From positions 124,001-188,000 of IMG/VR virus record IMGVR_UViG_3300035698_022190: DNA of 64,000 nt. The stretch is one strand, 5' to 3'. Of this stretch, positions 7,712-16,113 are shown in pieces (positions within the stretch are counted from its first letter, which is position 1; each line of letters starts with the position of its first letter). The DNA comes from a virus. The position numbers and the translations under genes are program-made. Below the pieces are notes generated by a model. That model saw only the letters and a list, made by a program, of their open reading frames with translations. It was not told the origin of the DNA and did no database searches.

Positions 7712-7983
7712 TTAATATTATATTCTTTATAAAAATCTAATAAGCAAACTTGTCCGCGAATTCCCCATCTACGGGTAACGCCTTTAAAAGACAGCCCTTT
7801 TCGATTAAAATTGCGGATTCTAAGAGACATGCGTTTAGCATTTAGCTTCACCTCTTCATATCCATAAATAGTCCCGTCAATGTCATCCCCAAAAGTGGCT
7901 ACAAGATCTGCAAGTTCATCTAGATCATATGTGGCGAGTACTTTATTAAATCTTTCTAGATCACGTTCTTCTTTTTTTGTCAT
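7708..7983 (-). CDS. hypothetical protein, 91 aa
   Basis: Begins MTKKEERDLERFNKVLATYD and ends in a basic region (RKGLSFKGVTRRWGIRGQVC). It overlaps the Lar-like start by 4 nt. Family unknown. Confidence 0.6.
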   Translation of the reverse strand: MTKKEERDLERFNKVLATYDLDELADLVATFGDDIDGTIYGYEEVKLNAKRMSLRIRNFNRKGLSFKGVTRRWGIRGQVCLLDFYKEYNIK

Positions 7984-7999
7984 TTACTTTCCTTTTTAA

Positions 8000-8193
8000 T
8001 TAAGATAGGTAAGGATTTGCCGAGAAACGGGAAAAGTGGTATACCAATTTTCAGAACCAGTTTACTCGTATAGTCACCCTACAGTATTCACATTAACGTC
8101 CTGACTAAAGCAGTATCAAAGTACAATGTCTGTAACCATGCACAATGAGTAACCCCCGTTCAACGGCGTATACCTATTCCGCCACTATCTTAA
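8000..8193 (-). ncRNA. structured RNA candidate B
   Basis: A 194-nt gap closed by a perfect 9-bp stem (TTAAGATAG at 8000-8008 with CTATCTTAA at 8185-8193). On the leftward strand internal helices include GGCG/CGCC near the 5' end and TAGTCA/TGACTA enclosing a central domain. No coding frame fits. Size and closing-stem architecture match candidates A and C although the sequences differ. Confidence 0.5.
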
Positions 8194-8195
8194 AT

Positions 8196-8546
8196 TTAAA
8201 TTATATTCCAACTAGGTTTAGCTAACCCTGCGGGGTCAATAACTCTTCGCCTGCGCCCATAGCCCATGTTTTCTCCAAGCTTTACAACACGTTTTTGGTT
8301 AAATCCTATGATTGCCTGATTCAATTCACAATCTTCTATGTCAACGTCAGATTCCATAACATGGGAAATAGATTGTTGCGCGTGACAATGCTCACAGCGC
8401 TCAGATTGTAGCCAAAGTCCATTTTTATTTCCCTTAACATAGTAAGGAGTTCCGGCGGGCATACTCATGCGACCGTTTTGCAAATCTCTGTTAGCTATAA
8501 CTCTCAGCCCTTCCCAATCCATTTTTCTTTTTGGTATTTTAATCAT
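8196..8546 (-). CDS. hypothetical protein, 116 aa
   Basis: Begins MIKIPKRKMDWEGLRVIANR; residues about 50-62 hold CEHCHAQQSISH, a CxxCH motif that could bind zinc or haem. Its stop lies only 3 nt from RNA candidate B. Confidence 0.6.
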   Translation of the reverse strand: MIKIPKRKMDWEGLRVIANRDLQNGRMSMPAGTPYYVKGNKNGLWLQSERCEHCHAQQSISHVMESDVDIEDCELNQAIIGFNQKRVVKLGENMGYGRRRRVIDPAGLAKPSWNII

Positions 8547-8886
8547 CCGGCTCCTCCAATCTTTTTAAATATATATCTTTTAAGACTTTACAATACTCGT
8601 CACATTGCGTTGGTGCGGGATTTCCGCTGTTATCCCAAAGTTTTTTAGGCATAGCAATACGGAACAATAAATGTTTGAGCATCATATATGATTTTTCATT
8701 AAACTCATCTATGTTCCAAGATTCCCCACCAGCATTATTTATAAAGCAATCCAAGGTGTAATCTTCTGGCTCTATCTCAAATAACTCTGGTGGTAAAATC
8801 TGGCCTATCATAAAATCTAATTCTTTATCACTCTGTTCTTGGCTGGGAAGAGCGTGTACTCCCATTACATGTTTTTTTCTTGTCAT
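8539..8886 (-). CDS. hypothetical protein, 115 aa
   Basis: Acidic protein (MTRKKHVMGVHALPSQEQSD) overlapping the next gene by 8 nt. No motif recognised. Confidence 0.6.
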   Translation of the reverse strand: MTRKKHVMGVHALPSQEQSDKELDFMIGQILPPELFEIEPEDYTLDCFINNAGGESWNIDEFNEKSYMMLKHLLFRIAMPKKLWDNSGNPAPTQCDEYCKVLKDIYLKRLEEPDD

Positions 8887-8901
8887 GCCTTATTAACTTG
8901 G

Positions 8902-9051
8902 TTAATGTTTCTTTTTAAATTTTTCAACTGCTTCCCAACACTTTTTGCACATAAATACCCACTTACCATCTATTGGCTCGTAGTATACTGTAGCAAAGGT
9001 AGGTCCTCCAGATTTTTTACATAGATCACATCTACACTTATATTCATTCAT
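8902..9051 (-). CDS. small zinc-ribbon protein, 49 aa
   Basis: ATG 9049-9051 inside an ATGA overlap with the upstream TGA stop; TAA at 8902. Two knuckles (YKCRCDLCKKSGG and FMCKKCWEAV) form a plausible four-Cys zinc ribbon. Confidence 0.65.
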   Translation of the reverse strand: MNEYKCRCDLCKKSGGPTFATVYYEPIDGKWVFMCKKCWEAVEKFKKKH

Positions 9052-9242
9052 TGTGCGCACGCAAAGACTATAATTTGTAACTCATATATAATAATTGTGA
9101 AAAGAACCATCGCCGGATACGTCTGCCAGGACATTTTTTCCCCAACTAATTTAGTAAGCATATGAGCAACAAATGTAGCGCAGGTTATTATAAATGTAAA
9201 TGCGGCCAGACCTGATAGCAATATTTTTATTCCTTCGTGCAT
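9048..9242 (-). CDS. small membrane protein, 64 aa
   Basis: Two hydrophobic helices (ILLSGLAAFTFIITCATFVA and YPAMVLFTIIIYELQIIVFA). Ends in TGA coupled to the zinc-ribbon gene. Overlaps the radical SAM gene end by 16 nt. Confidence 0.6.
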   Translation of the reverse strand: MHEGIKILLSGLAAFTFIITCATFVAHMLTKLVGEKMSWQTYPAMVLFTIIIYELQIIVFACAQ

Positions 9243-10075
9243 TTGACCTCCGTTAGGTTGAAGCTTGAGTTATATAGCTTCATGTTAGTTAAATCCAAAT
9301 ATTTACTCAATAACTCTGGTTCATACAGTGAAATCTTAAGCCAAGATTTATCTTTTAAATATGGGTAAAAATTGGCTCCAAAAGCTATTTTACTACAATC
9401 CATGTCCTTTAATCGATCAAATAAGTAGGTAAAATCACTATATTTGTGCTTTGCTCTGCCCATTTGCATATATGGCAACAACACAAAGTAATAAATACCC
9501 TCAAATTCTTCTAAAAGGTCAAAAAAATCATCCACCGACTTCGCGTCAGAGATAATTATGTGTAAATTTGTCTTTACATCCGCAGCTATATAGCTGTGGG
9601 CTGCTATTTTCCACGGTAGGTGCGCGTGAGTTGAAACTGCAACTCCTCCACAGTATTCTACTGTTAAATCCAGCAACTTTTTATTTAAATTAAGCCCGTT
9701 CGTGGTATAGTTGGGCAAGATTCCTAAACTATCTGAGAGTGCAACAAAAGAATCGAACTCTGGATGATCTGTAGGCTCTCCACCACCAAATGCTACCTGA
9801 AACGGTCTTTGATTTTCTGTCATTTTACTGAAATAATCTACAAACCTTCCGACGGGTGGGCTATACCTTTCCAGGGCGGAACTGTCCTGGTAACACCAAG
9901 GACAGCCACCTCTGCAATGATTGGTAAGCTTTACGTCATAGAACTCAGGATACCTAAGTTCTTTGATAGGCTTTGTAGGATCTAGCGCAATTCGAATTGT
10001 TTTGCCATTATGAAAAACAGCAGAGTAATTCTCTTCCTCGAACTTACGAGTTTTAACCACAAAAACCTCCATCAA
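9227..10075 (-). CDS. radical SAM protein
   Basis: This 282-residue protein carries the CxxxCxxC cluster motif (CRGGCPWC, residues 54-61), which in the family binds a 4Fe-4S cluster that cleaves S-adenosylmethionine. The SAM-binding FGGGEPT strand follows near residue 96. There is no obvious SPASM domain, and the C-terminal half is not diagnostic. It sits immediately downstream of a gene encoding a DVITNSSTE protein, so a protein-modifying role is possible but unproven. Confidence 0.8.
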   Translation of the reverse strand: MMEVFVVKTRKFEEENYSAVFHNGKTIRIALDPTKPIKELRYPEFYDVKLTNHCRGGCPWCYQDSSALERYSPPVGRFVDYFSKMTENQRPFQVAFGGGEPTDHPEFDSFVALSDSLGILPNYTTNGLNLNKKLLDLTVEYCGGVAVSTHAHLPWKIAAHSYIAADVKTNLHIIISDAKSVDDFFDLLEEFEGIYYFVLLPYMQMGRAKHKYSDFTYLFDRLKDMDCSKIAFGANFYPYLKDKSWLKISLYEPELLSKYLDLTNMKLYNSSFNLTEVKCTKE

Positions 10076-10451
10076 TATTAAATATACGTTTTATTTGCTT
10101 TATCATTTTAATGCTTTCTCTTGATTTATCTTTAGGAATCAGCAAAAGATCATGATCTTCCCAGTCCTCATCCTCATCATGGTACTTATCTGTCCGATTG
10201 CCTTCTGAATCAAAACCAATTTCTGCATCCTCTATTTCTTTGTCTGTCTCTGGATCATATACATAATCTCGTGACATTCTAATTGTAAATAAGTCTTCAG
10301 CTCTTTTATCTGAGTCAGCTGCTCTTAATAACGAGTTTAGGAGTTCAAAAAGAAACTGTGCTGTTTTTCCGTGACACTCAACAAAAATTTCTGTTGAAGA
10401 GTTTGTAATTACATCAATAAAAGAATGAATTGATATTCTTAATGCTTCCAT
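10053..10451 (-). CDS. DVITNSSTE-motif protein 1
   Basis: This 132-residue protein begins MEALRISIHSFIDVITNSST. The N-terminal motif HSFIDVITNSSTEIFV is nearly repeated in the protein at 12489-12881. The middle is highly acidic (EDEDWEDHD) and the tail ends GGFCG. It overlaps the radical SAM gene by 23 nt. Many bacterial proteins of unknown function share a D-x-[IV]-TNSS N-terminus. Whether it is a substrate of the radical SAM enzyme is speculation. Confidence 0.6.
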   Translation of the reverse strand: MEALRISIHSFIDVITNSSTEIFVECHGKTAQFLFELLNSLLRAADSDKRAEDLFTIRMSRDYVYDPETDKEIEDAEIGFDSEGNRTDKYHDEDEDWEDHDLLLIPKDKSRESIKMIKQIKRIFNIDGGFCG

Positions 10452-10464
10452 TACTGTTTTTGAT

Positions 10465-11121
10465 TTAAGTTAAATGTATAAAGTCTTTATACTTTATTTT
10501 AGTTATAATACGTTTGCCGTCTCGGCCAATCAATTCAGTTTCCGGTCTCGCAACAATACCTTCGGCTATAAAGTCACCCCATTGAGATGCAAAACCATTC
10601 CTAGTTTTTTCAACCATCTCATGGAGTGTGCCTGTCCCAATTATAGGAACAATATCTATGCCCAATTGTTTGGCAATGTCTTCTACATTCTTACGTTGAA
10701 GCCACCAGCCTCCGATATTTACATCAAACAAAACAAATTGTTTTTCTTCTTGGTATTTTCCTCCACCTTTTTGAATTCCTGCGCCGTAACCCTCACCATA
10801 TAAACATACAGCTGTTGGGTTGTCGGTGGGGTTCTCAAATATCTCAAGGAACTTGTCTTGTTGACTACTAAATGTATCAACTAGGTATTGTCTTAAATCT
10901 TTGTGCATTTCAGCGTTGTCTGTTTTTCCGTTAAACTTTACCACTTCGTCATCATCGAACATAACACGGATATTTGTACCATCTACCTTTTCGGTCCAAA
11001 TCCATTTGTTATCTGAAAGATACTCAAACTCCGGCTTAGACCAGTAACCCTCTAGAAGGGTTTTGTGGTTGTCATCGGGGTCTCTAAAAAATATTGTCTG
11101 TATTTTATGATACTGTTTCAT
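10465..11121 (-). CDS. Rnl2-type RNA ligase
   Basis: This 218-residue protein belongs to the RNA ligase family of T4 Rnl2. The adenylated lysine motif EKVDGTN lies at residues 44-50, followed by VVKFNGKTDNA (motif Ia/III region), EGIVARPE (motif IV) and KIKYKDF (motif V). It would seal nicks in double-stranded RNA using ATP, for example broken tRNAs. AGGAG precedes its ATG. It lies directly downstream of the DNA ligase. Confidence 0.85.
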   Translation of the reverse strand: MKQYHKIQTIFFRDPDDNHKTLLEGYWSKPEFEYLSDNKWIWTEKVDGTNIRVMFDDDEVVKFNGKTDNAEMHKDLRQYLVDTFSSQQDKFLEIFENPTDNPTAVCLYGEGYGAGIQKGGGKYQEEKQFVLFDVNIGGWWLQRKNVEDIAKQLGIDIVPIIGTGTLHEMVEKTRNGFASQWGDFIAEGIVARPETELIGRDGKRIITKIKYKDFIHLT

Positions 11122-11129
11122 ACTTCTCC

Positions 11130-12485
11130 TTAAGTTAAGGTCATCGCCATTTCGAGAGAATCTTTTGCTCTCTGTAAATCATCTGTTGTATTCTTGTCTC
11201 CCCGCATCTCAACAAAACGTGGGTGTGAAAGGGCATAAGAATCTTTGCTTCTACTTTTTGTTAAATCATTTGCCTCAACTTCCATGATCGTGCCTATTAA
11301 CTCTTCTCTACGAGAATTAAAATCTTCTAATAGTTTGTCATTAAAACCCGAAGTCTGGCCTTTGATTAGCCCGTCGTCTGTTTCAAATGATATAGACCCA
11401 AATGTTTCTTCTCTTTTTGTTCCTGGAGTTCCTTCAATAAACCCTGTAATTCGAACATCAACAGAAAAAGCTACCTTAAGTTTTAACTGAAGTAGTGAAG
11501 TTCCGTCTTTAAATATTCCGTCTTTATCTTTTAAGATTGCCCCTTCATATCCTTTATTCATCCAGATAGAAGTTTGTTGCAATGCTTCTTTGATTGTATC
11601 AATTCGTTTTGTTTCGATCAACTTAATATTTGTTGTACTAACTTTTGTCATGATTCGTGATAACAAATGCCATCGTGTTTCATACCTAGTAGTATTTTTA
11701 ATTTTAACCACAGAATTTGCATACTCTTTAAGAGATACATAATCCCACAACTCACAAATAATGTCTTTGTGCGGCGGGCTACTTGAATTGATCATGCCAT
11801 TTGCTTCCGCCCTATCCGTGATACCACGCACAGTAAGTTCACCAATATACTTACCCTCTGGGAAAAATGAGAAGGCTCTGTTTAAAACAGGGTACTCATA
11901 TTCTTCCCCAGCCCGTGAGTTTGCTGTCACAGTGCCATCTATAACTGTAAACTCTCTGTAAGTACCGTCGGCTTTCTTTTGTATGAATGCTTGTACTGGA
12001 TTGATTCTATTAGCTGTGCCCTTCTTCAGTTTGCCATTAACAGTTTTGTCTACTGTATATATTCCACACCGCATGTAGGCAGGTTTTACTATTAAGCCTT
12101 TGAAGACTTTATTTATATTTGAACGGCCCATATTAATTCTCAGGTCCCTGGTAATTACTTTCTTAATAATATCAGCGTTGACCTCTGATAAGTTACCTAA
12201 TACAGTTGATAACATTTGTAAGGCCTTATGCCCAGTAAGCTCTCTTGTACTAAATTTAGCTTCCAGTATGTCTAATGCTAAGTTCAATGTTAAGGGGACA
12301 TCCAATTTGATCGGATCAAAATTTCCGACATTTCTCATTGTGATGCCGTAAGTGTATGACACTTTGTCATACGTCATTTTAAGTAATCTCTTTAACAGCT
12401 CATTTTTAGAATACTTTCGTAGCACATCTATTTTATAGTTTGTGCCGTTGTCAGAGTTTAGCTCATCTAGTATTTTCTTTATCAC
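11130..12485 (-). CDS. ATP-dependent DNA ligase, T4 gp30-like
   Basis: This 451-residue enzyme has the lysine motif KADG at about 171, the RAGEEY stretch after it, EGAILKDKDG (motif IV) and LLQLKLK (motif V). The helical N-terminus resembles T4 DNA ligase. It joins nicks in phage DNA during replication and repair. Length fits a T4-like ligase (487 aa). A second, different ligase lies at 53155-54510. Confidence 0.88.
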   Translation of the reverse strand: MIKKILDELNSDNGTNYKIDVLRKYSKNELLKRLLKMTYDKVSYTYGITMRNVGNFDPIKLDVPLTLNLALDILEAKFSTRELTGHKALQMLSTVLGNLSEVNADIIKKVITRDLRINMGRSNINKVFKGLIVKPAYMRCGIYTVDKTVNGKLKKGTANRINPVQAFIQKKADGTYREFTVIDGTVTANSRAGEEYEYPVLNRAFSFFPEGKYIGELTVRGITDRAEANGMINSSSPPHKDIICELWDYVSLKEYANSVVKIKNTTRYETRWHLLSRIMTKVSTTNIKLIETKRIDTIKEALQQTSIWMNKGYEGAILKDKDGIFKDGTSLLQLKLKVAFSVDVRITGFIEGTPGTKREETFGSISFETDDGLIKGQTSGFNDKLLEDFNSRREELIGTIMEVEANDLTKSRSKDSYALSHPRFVEMRGDKNTTDDLQRAKDSLEMAMTLT

Positions 12486-12488
12486 TTC

Positions 12489-12881
12489 TTAGCCCAGGTG
12501 AAATCGTTGGCAATTGAAGGTATCAGTAATAACATCCATAAACTTCCAAGGAATGCTATTGTCTTCGGTACCGGTAATGAGAATATCTCCAACTTTGATC
12601 TTCAGCATCCCGGGATACCAATCAGACCAATGATCATGGTACTCTTTTACATCTTCCTTGGTCGCTAGATCCACCCTTAAGCATTCGCTTAGATCTTCTG
12701 ATCTCAGATAATCTTCGCCATCTGAATGGTATAATCTTTTATAGTGTGGCCATTTTTCTTCAAGAATGGATAGCACTAAGTCAGCAGACTTTTCGTCAGA
12801 AGTGACGAACAGCTCTGTTGATGAATTAGTTATTACATCCACAAATGAATGGGGTGTAACAACAAAAAATGTTTTTTTCAT
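12489..12881 (-). CDS. DVITNSSTE-motif protein 2
   Basis: This 130-residue protein begins MKKTFFVVTPHSFVDVITNS, a close match over 16 positions to the start of the protein at 10053-10451. The rest diverges (acidic, WPHYKRLYHSDGEDYL). The two paralogues flank the DNA and RNA ligase genes. Confidence 0.6.
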   Translation of the reverse strand: MKKTFFVVTPHSFVDVITNSSTELFVTSDEKSADLVLSILEEKWPHYKRLYHSDGEDYLRSEDLSECLRVDLATKEDVKEYHDHWSDWYPGMLKIKVGDILITGTEDNSIPWKFMDVITDTFNCQRFHLG

Positions 12882-12890
12882 AATTGCTCC

Positions 12891-13013
12891 TTAAGCGTCA
12901 AGCAGACTCATAATAAAAGACCATATAAGGCCTATTATAAAAAAACCTGCCCAACCTAAAACTTCTAAATAGTATAATACTAGCAACACCAGTATTCCCA
13001 TAAACCATATCAT
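12891..13013 (-). CDS. small membrane peptide, 40 aa
   Basis: ATG 13011-13013 overlaps the upstream TGA stop (TTATGATATGG). Almost wholly hydrophobic (MIWFMGILVLLVLYYLEVLG, then a second helix). Function unknown. Confidence 0.6.
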   Translation of the reverse strand: MIWFMGILVLLVLYYLEVLGWAGFFIIGLIWSFIMSLLDA

Positions 13014-13405
13014 AAGTCGTCCTTATGAATTATTTTTAATTGACCATATGGGTTTCTATACACATAGTCACCTATTGCAACACTATCTACAGCAGCATAG
13101 TCTGTACCATTACTTAAGTGTACAGTCTGATACGCAGGGCCATCAGTAATTTTTACAACAGTTCCCAGATAATTGTGTCTGGCAATTGTTGGCACTGTTG
13201 GTGCACAGGACATTATTATTAATGTAGCTAAAATTATAAGAATAGCTGCCATGGATATATTATATATCCGCTGCATATTCAACCTGGGTGTTATATTCCT
13301 CATTGGGCCGCCAACCTTCATATTCATGCCGCCGCCCTCATCAGGCCACGTGTACCAGAAACCATTCCAAGCTTCTGTGATCCACAAAAAAAATCGTTTT
13401 TTCAT
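13010..13405 (-). CDS. putative lipoprotein with extended N-terminus
   Basis: The frame opens with MKKRFFLWITEAWNGFWYTW. A more convincing lipoprotein signal (NMQRIYNISMAAILIILATL, then IIMSCAPT) lies about 45 residues in, so an internal start is possible. The mature part (YLGTVVKITDGPAYQTVHLS) looks like a small beta-barrel. It ends in TGA coupled to the next gene. Confidence 0.6.
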   Translation of the reverse strand: MKKRFFLWITEAWNGFWYTWPDEGGGMNMKVGGPMRNITPRLNMQRIYNISMAAILIILATLIIMSCAPTVPTIARHNYLGTVVKITDGPAYQTVHLSNGTDYAAVDSVAIGDYVYRNPYGQLKIIHKDDL

Positions 13406-13575
13406 CTTAGTTTAATTACCCCTATTATAGTTTTAATGTCTTTAACACTATCATCAATTCCGCGATTCTTTAATTTAGTTTCATAATAGCTTACTTTAAA
13501 AGCTAAAACTAAAATATTGTTAATTATAATTAAGAAAAGCCCAATAACGAGAATGCTAATAGTAAAAAAATTCAT
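13402..13575 (-). CDS. small single-pass membrane protein, 57 aa
   Basis: ATG 13573-13575 overlaps the upstream TGA; its own TGA 13402-13404 overlaps the next ATG. N-terminal membrane helix (FTISILVIGLFLIIINNILV), then a charged tail. This layout resembles Rz-like or anchor peptides, without proof. Confidence 0.6.
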   Translation of the reverse strand: MNFFTISILVIGLFLIIINNILVLAFKVSYYETKLKNRGIDDSVKDIKTIIGVIKLR

Positions 13576-13955
13576 TCCAAATCCTCCAAATCAATTTTAT
13601 AAATATTCTCAATAGCCCATAAGGCCCCAGCTAATCTAGCATTAGCTTCATTCCTAAAAAAGGTAGGCTCACTCTCCATTTGAATACCGTCTATAAACAT
13701 GTGTGCCCAGTTATGTCGCATGTGTTCGTGAATAAGTGTACGACGGAGTTCGTCCTTTGTCGTAATCATTTCTTGAAATATGCGTGCCTTAATTCGTTCT
13801 ATGCTAGTTGGGGTAAGCATTTTTTGCAACGTATCAACACTGGCCTGAACACATTCCACCATGTAGTCTTTTACGGCCTCTTCGATATCTCTTTGTTGCG
13901 GAATCATCAGTAAATTCGGTGCTTCTGCCTCTAGATATTGTTTAGGTGTTCTCAT
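13572..13955 (-). CDS. hypothetical protein, 127 aa
   Basis: Helical protein beginning MRTPKQYLEAEAPNLLMIPQ with an HEHMRHNWAHMF stretch. It ends in TGA within an ATGA overlap. The HExxR/H spacing does not match a metalloprotease closely enough to call one. Confidence 0.6.
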   Translation of the reverse strand: MRTPKQYLEAEAPNLLMIPQQRDIEEAVKDYMVECVQASVDTLQKMLTPTSIERIKARIFQEMITTKDELRRTLIHEHMRHNWAHMFIDGIQMESEPTFFRNEANARLAGALWAIENIYKIDLEDLE

Positions 13956-14286
13956 TTAATTCCTTAAATATTATATACTCAGTTCTATAACTTCCTGGAT
14001 TTACTAGGGTAAGGTCCGTATCTTTTACTGCGTGCCGGATACCCCGAAACAGTTTTTGTAATTGCCAGCTACCTATAGAAAAATAACTTTGACCTATTAA
14101 TGACGTACCATAAGTCTGCGCGACTTTTATTTTGGCACGATCAACAAATAAGTAGGCTTTCCAGGTATTGTTTAAATCTGAAGCTATCTCGTGTAACGAC
14201 ATAAGGATGCAATCGTCATAGTATATACCATAACTTTTTATCATCTTTATTACTGCATCTAGTCGTTCTTCTTTTAGTTTAGTCAT
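13942..14286 (-). CDS. hypothetical protein, 114 aa
   Basis: Begins MTKLKEERLDAVIKMIKSYG, overlaps the next gene by 14 nt. No motif recognised. Confidence 0.6.
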   Translation of the reverse strand: MTKLKEERLDAVIKMIKSYGIYYDDCILMSLHEIASDLNNTWKAYLFVDRAKIKVAQTYGTSLIGQSYFSIGSWQLQKLFRGIRHAVKDTDLTLVNPGSYRTEYIIFKELNENT

Positions 14287-14292
14287 CTGGTT

Positions 14293-14364
14293 CTATAATT
14301 TTGACGATAAAATACCGGCAATAAGACATAGAACCAAAAAAATCAAAAAACTGCCCTGATCCAT
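14293..14364 (-). CDS. membrane micropeptide, 23 aa
   Basis: ATG 14362-14364 with GGAG five bases upstream; TAG at 14293. MDQGSFLIFLVLCLIAGILS is a single hydrophobic helix. Good ribosome site and exact fit between genes support it. Confidence 0.5.
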   Translation of the reverse strand: MDQGSFLIFLVLCLIAGILSSKL

Positions 14365-14366
14365 AT

Positions 14367-14723
14367 TTACTCCGTTATTGCGGTGTACATAGAATTAGTC
14401 GCTATAAAGTTTCTTTTCCAAGACCAATCATCCATTACATAATTGCTAAAGTCACTGGCGGAGACATCTATATAATCTTCGCTATGCATTTCAAGCATAA
14501 GTATTGCTTTGTCATAGTCTTTTGTTTGATCAACAGGTTTTTCCAAATAAATTTCCGTATTGATACTTTTACCGGCTTTTGCATCTGCTAAAGCTATATC
14601 TAGCTGCTTTATAGCTTCAGCGCGATAACCTTTTTGGGCATCCTTAAAAATTCCACGATGTTTTGTTCTATTTTCTTTTAGCTTTTCTAGTAATTCAGCT
14701 ACGTTTACATTTACTTCTTTCAT
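14367..14723 (-). CDS. hypothetical protein, 118 aa
   Basis: Begins MKEVNVNVAELLEKLKENRT; helical N-terminus and a mixed C-terminus with DYIDVSASDFSNYVMDDWSW. Function unknown. Confidence 0.65.
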   Translation of the reverse strand: MKEVNVNVAELLEKLKENRTKHRGIFKDAQKGYRAEAIKQLDIALADAKAGKSINTEIYLEKPVDQTKDYDKAILMLEMHSEDYIDVSASDFSNYVMDDWSWKRNFIATNSMYTAITE

Positions 14724-14747
14724 TATATTGTCCTCATATTTATTATT

Positions 14748-15047
14748 TTATTCAAAAGAGCCCCTTACACCGCCACTTATTCTTGCGTACATGTCGTGTA
14801 CTTCACGACGAAGGTTATTTAAATGGCCCAAGATTCCCATTCTTCTGGGGTCTTCATTTCGTGGGTCACCTAATAACTCTAAAAGATGTTCCATAAGATG
14901 GTCCCGCTGATGTTCTTCAAACAGGGCGAGACCATCAATTACTTTACCACACATTTTACATCTACATTCACGATACCCAGCTTCTCTGTCTCTATCAATA
15001 TAGTGCTGAAAGTAGTCACTTAATTCTGGGGGTGTTGCGCGGTCCAC
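14748..15047 (-). CDS. C2H2-like zinc protein, 99 aa
   Basis: Contains CRCKMCGKVIDGLALFEEHQ followed by RDH, a C-x2-C-x12-H pattern that could bind zinc. It is coupled to the RlaP-like gene upstream. Possible nucleic-acid binder. Confidence 0.6.
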   Translation of the reverse strand: MDRATPPELSDYFQHYIDRDREAGYRECRCKMCGKVIDGLALFEEHQRDHLMEHLLELLGDPRNEDPRRMGILGHLNNLRREVHDMYARISGGVRGSFE

Positions 15048-15898
15048 TAGTTAGTTACCCCTAAATGCTCTTTAGTTAATTTAAAGGTTAAATCTCTTAT
15101 AGCCTGAATATCTGGGGTGGCGGGAAGCTTTGAGTTTATATATGCTTCTTCACACTTCTCAAATAGACCATCAGCTATGCCCTTTATTCTTTTAAGTGTA
15201 AACTCTCCCCTTTTAATTTGTATCAGCTGGGAGGCGTCCCTACCGCCGCGATCCGGATAAAGGGTACCCTCTGTAAGAAACTCCACACCAGTTCTCAGCA
15301 ACCTAATCATATGAGCTGCGTTTTTTGTATCATAGCCATGTTTTTCTACTAATGCCTTTCGTTTAGCACCCATAACGGGTGTAGTCTTTCCAGCTTCCAT
15401 CTTTTTAAATTGCTGGTAAGCATACCCATTGAAAGAATGGTATACGGCTTTGGTCGCAAACAAGTGTCTATTATCTATGAGCTCCTGGCCGATGTCCGAT
15501 CTCTTTAAATAGTACTTGTCCGGAAGCCAAAGCATTTGAATCACATTAGGATTACTATTAGTTAAAAGATTCATAAATTTGTGAAACTCATAAATAACAA
15601 TATCCCATGGATCTACTGTATCCTCCGGATCAGGTAATCTTTCAAATTGCTCAAACTTACCTGCTTTCTTTTTATATGGGTTCGTGCCAAGATAATAATC
15701 TAATGGTGGTATACAAACTCCCATAACATCTATATCATCAGCTATGTTCTTGTCAGATACATAGGTCCCATGAACAGTGCTGCCACGGTATGCTAAGATA
15801 ATGGAGTGCTCATACAAATCAAACTCACCCTCAGTATTTAGTATGTGATTTAGGATCCGGAGTTTGCCGGTTCCCATCATACGAAGGTTTTTTGTCAT
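15047..15898 (-). CDS. RlaP-like nucleotidyltransferase
   Basis: This 283-residue protein has YRGSTVHGTY and ADDIDVMGV near the N-terminus, the GS...DxD signature of pol-beta-fold nucleotidyltransferases. The following DPWDIVIYEFHKFMNLLTNS and NVIQMLWLP match the RlaP (RNA-ligase-associated) family. RlaP proteins are linked to RNA repair with ligases such as Rnl. The presence of RtcB and an Rnl2-type ligase in the same operon supports that role. Confidence 0.78.
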   Translation of the reverse strand: MTKNLRMMGTGKLRILNHILNTEGEFDLYEHSIILAYRGSTVHGTYVSDKNIADDIDVMGVCIPPLDYYLGTNPYKKKAGKFEQFERLPDPEDTVDPWDIVIYEFHKFMNLLTNSNPNVIQMLWLPDKYYLKRSDIGQELIDNRHLFATKAVYHSFNGYAYQQFKKMEAGKTTPVMGAKRKALVEKHGYDTKNAAHMIRLLRTGVEFLTEGTLYPDRGGRDASQLIQIKRGEFTLKRIKGIADGLFEKCEEAYINSKLPATPDIQAIRDLTFKLTKEHLGVTN

Positions 15899-16113
15899 TA
15901 GCCTACCTCAAAATCTTTTAGATCTTCCGTTTTAATTTTTCCCGTTGCATGCAGATGGGCCATAGAAAAAAACTCGGCCATAATCTCATAGTCTTCGGGT
16001 ATGAATTGACAAAAATTAAAATTTCCATATTTCCATTCATCGTGCGGTGCTTTTGTAGCTTTGGTTTTGGGATCATATTCAAAAACTAATACCCCTCTAA
16101 ATTCATACTTCAT
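15898..16113 (-). CDS. hypothetical protein, 71 aa
   Basis: Begins MKYEFRGVLVFEYDPKTKAT; small and mixed. Its stop overlaps the RlaP-like start by one base. Confidence 0.6.
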   Translation of the reverse strand: MKYEFRGVLVFEYDPKTKATKAPHDEWKYGNFNFCQFIPEDYEIMAEFFSMAHLHATGKIKTEDLKDFEVG

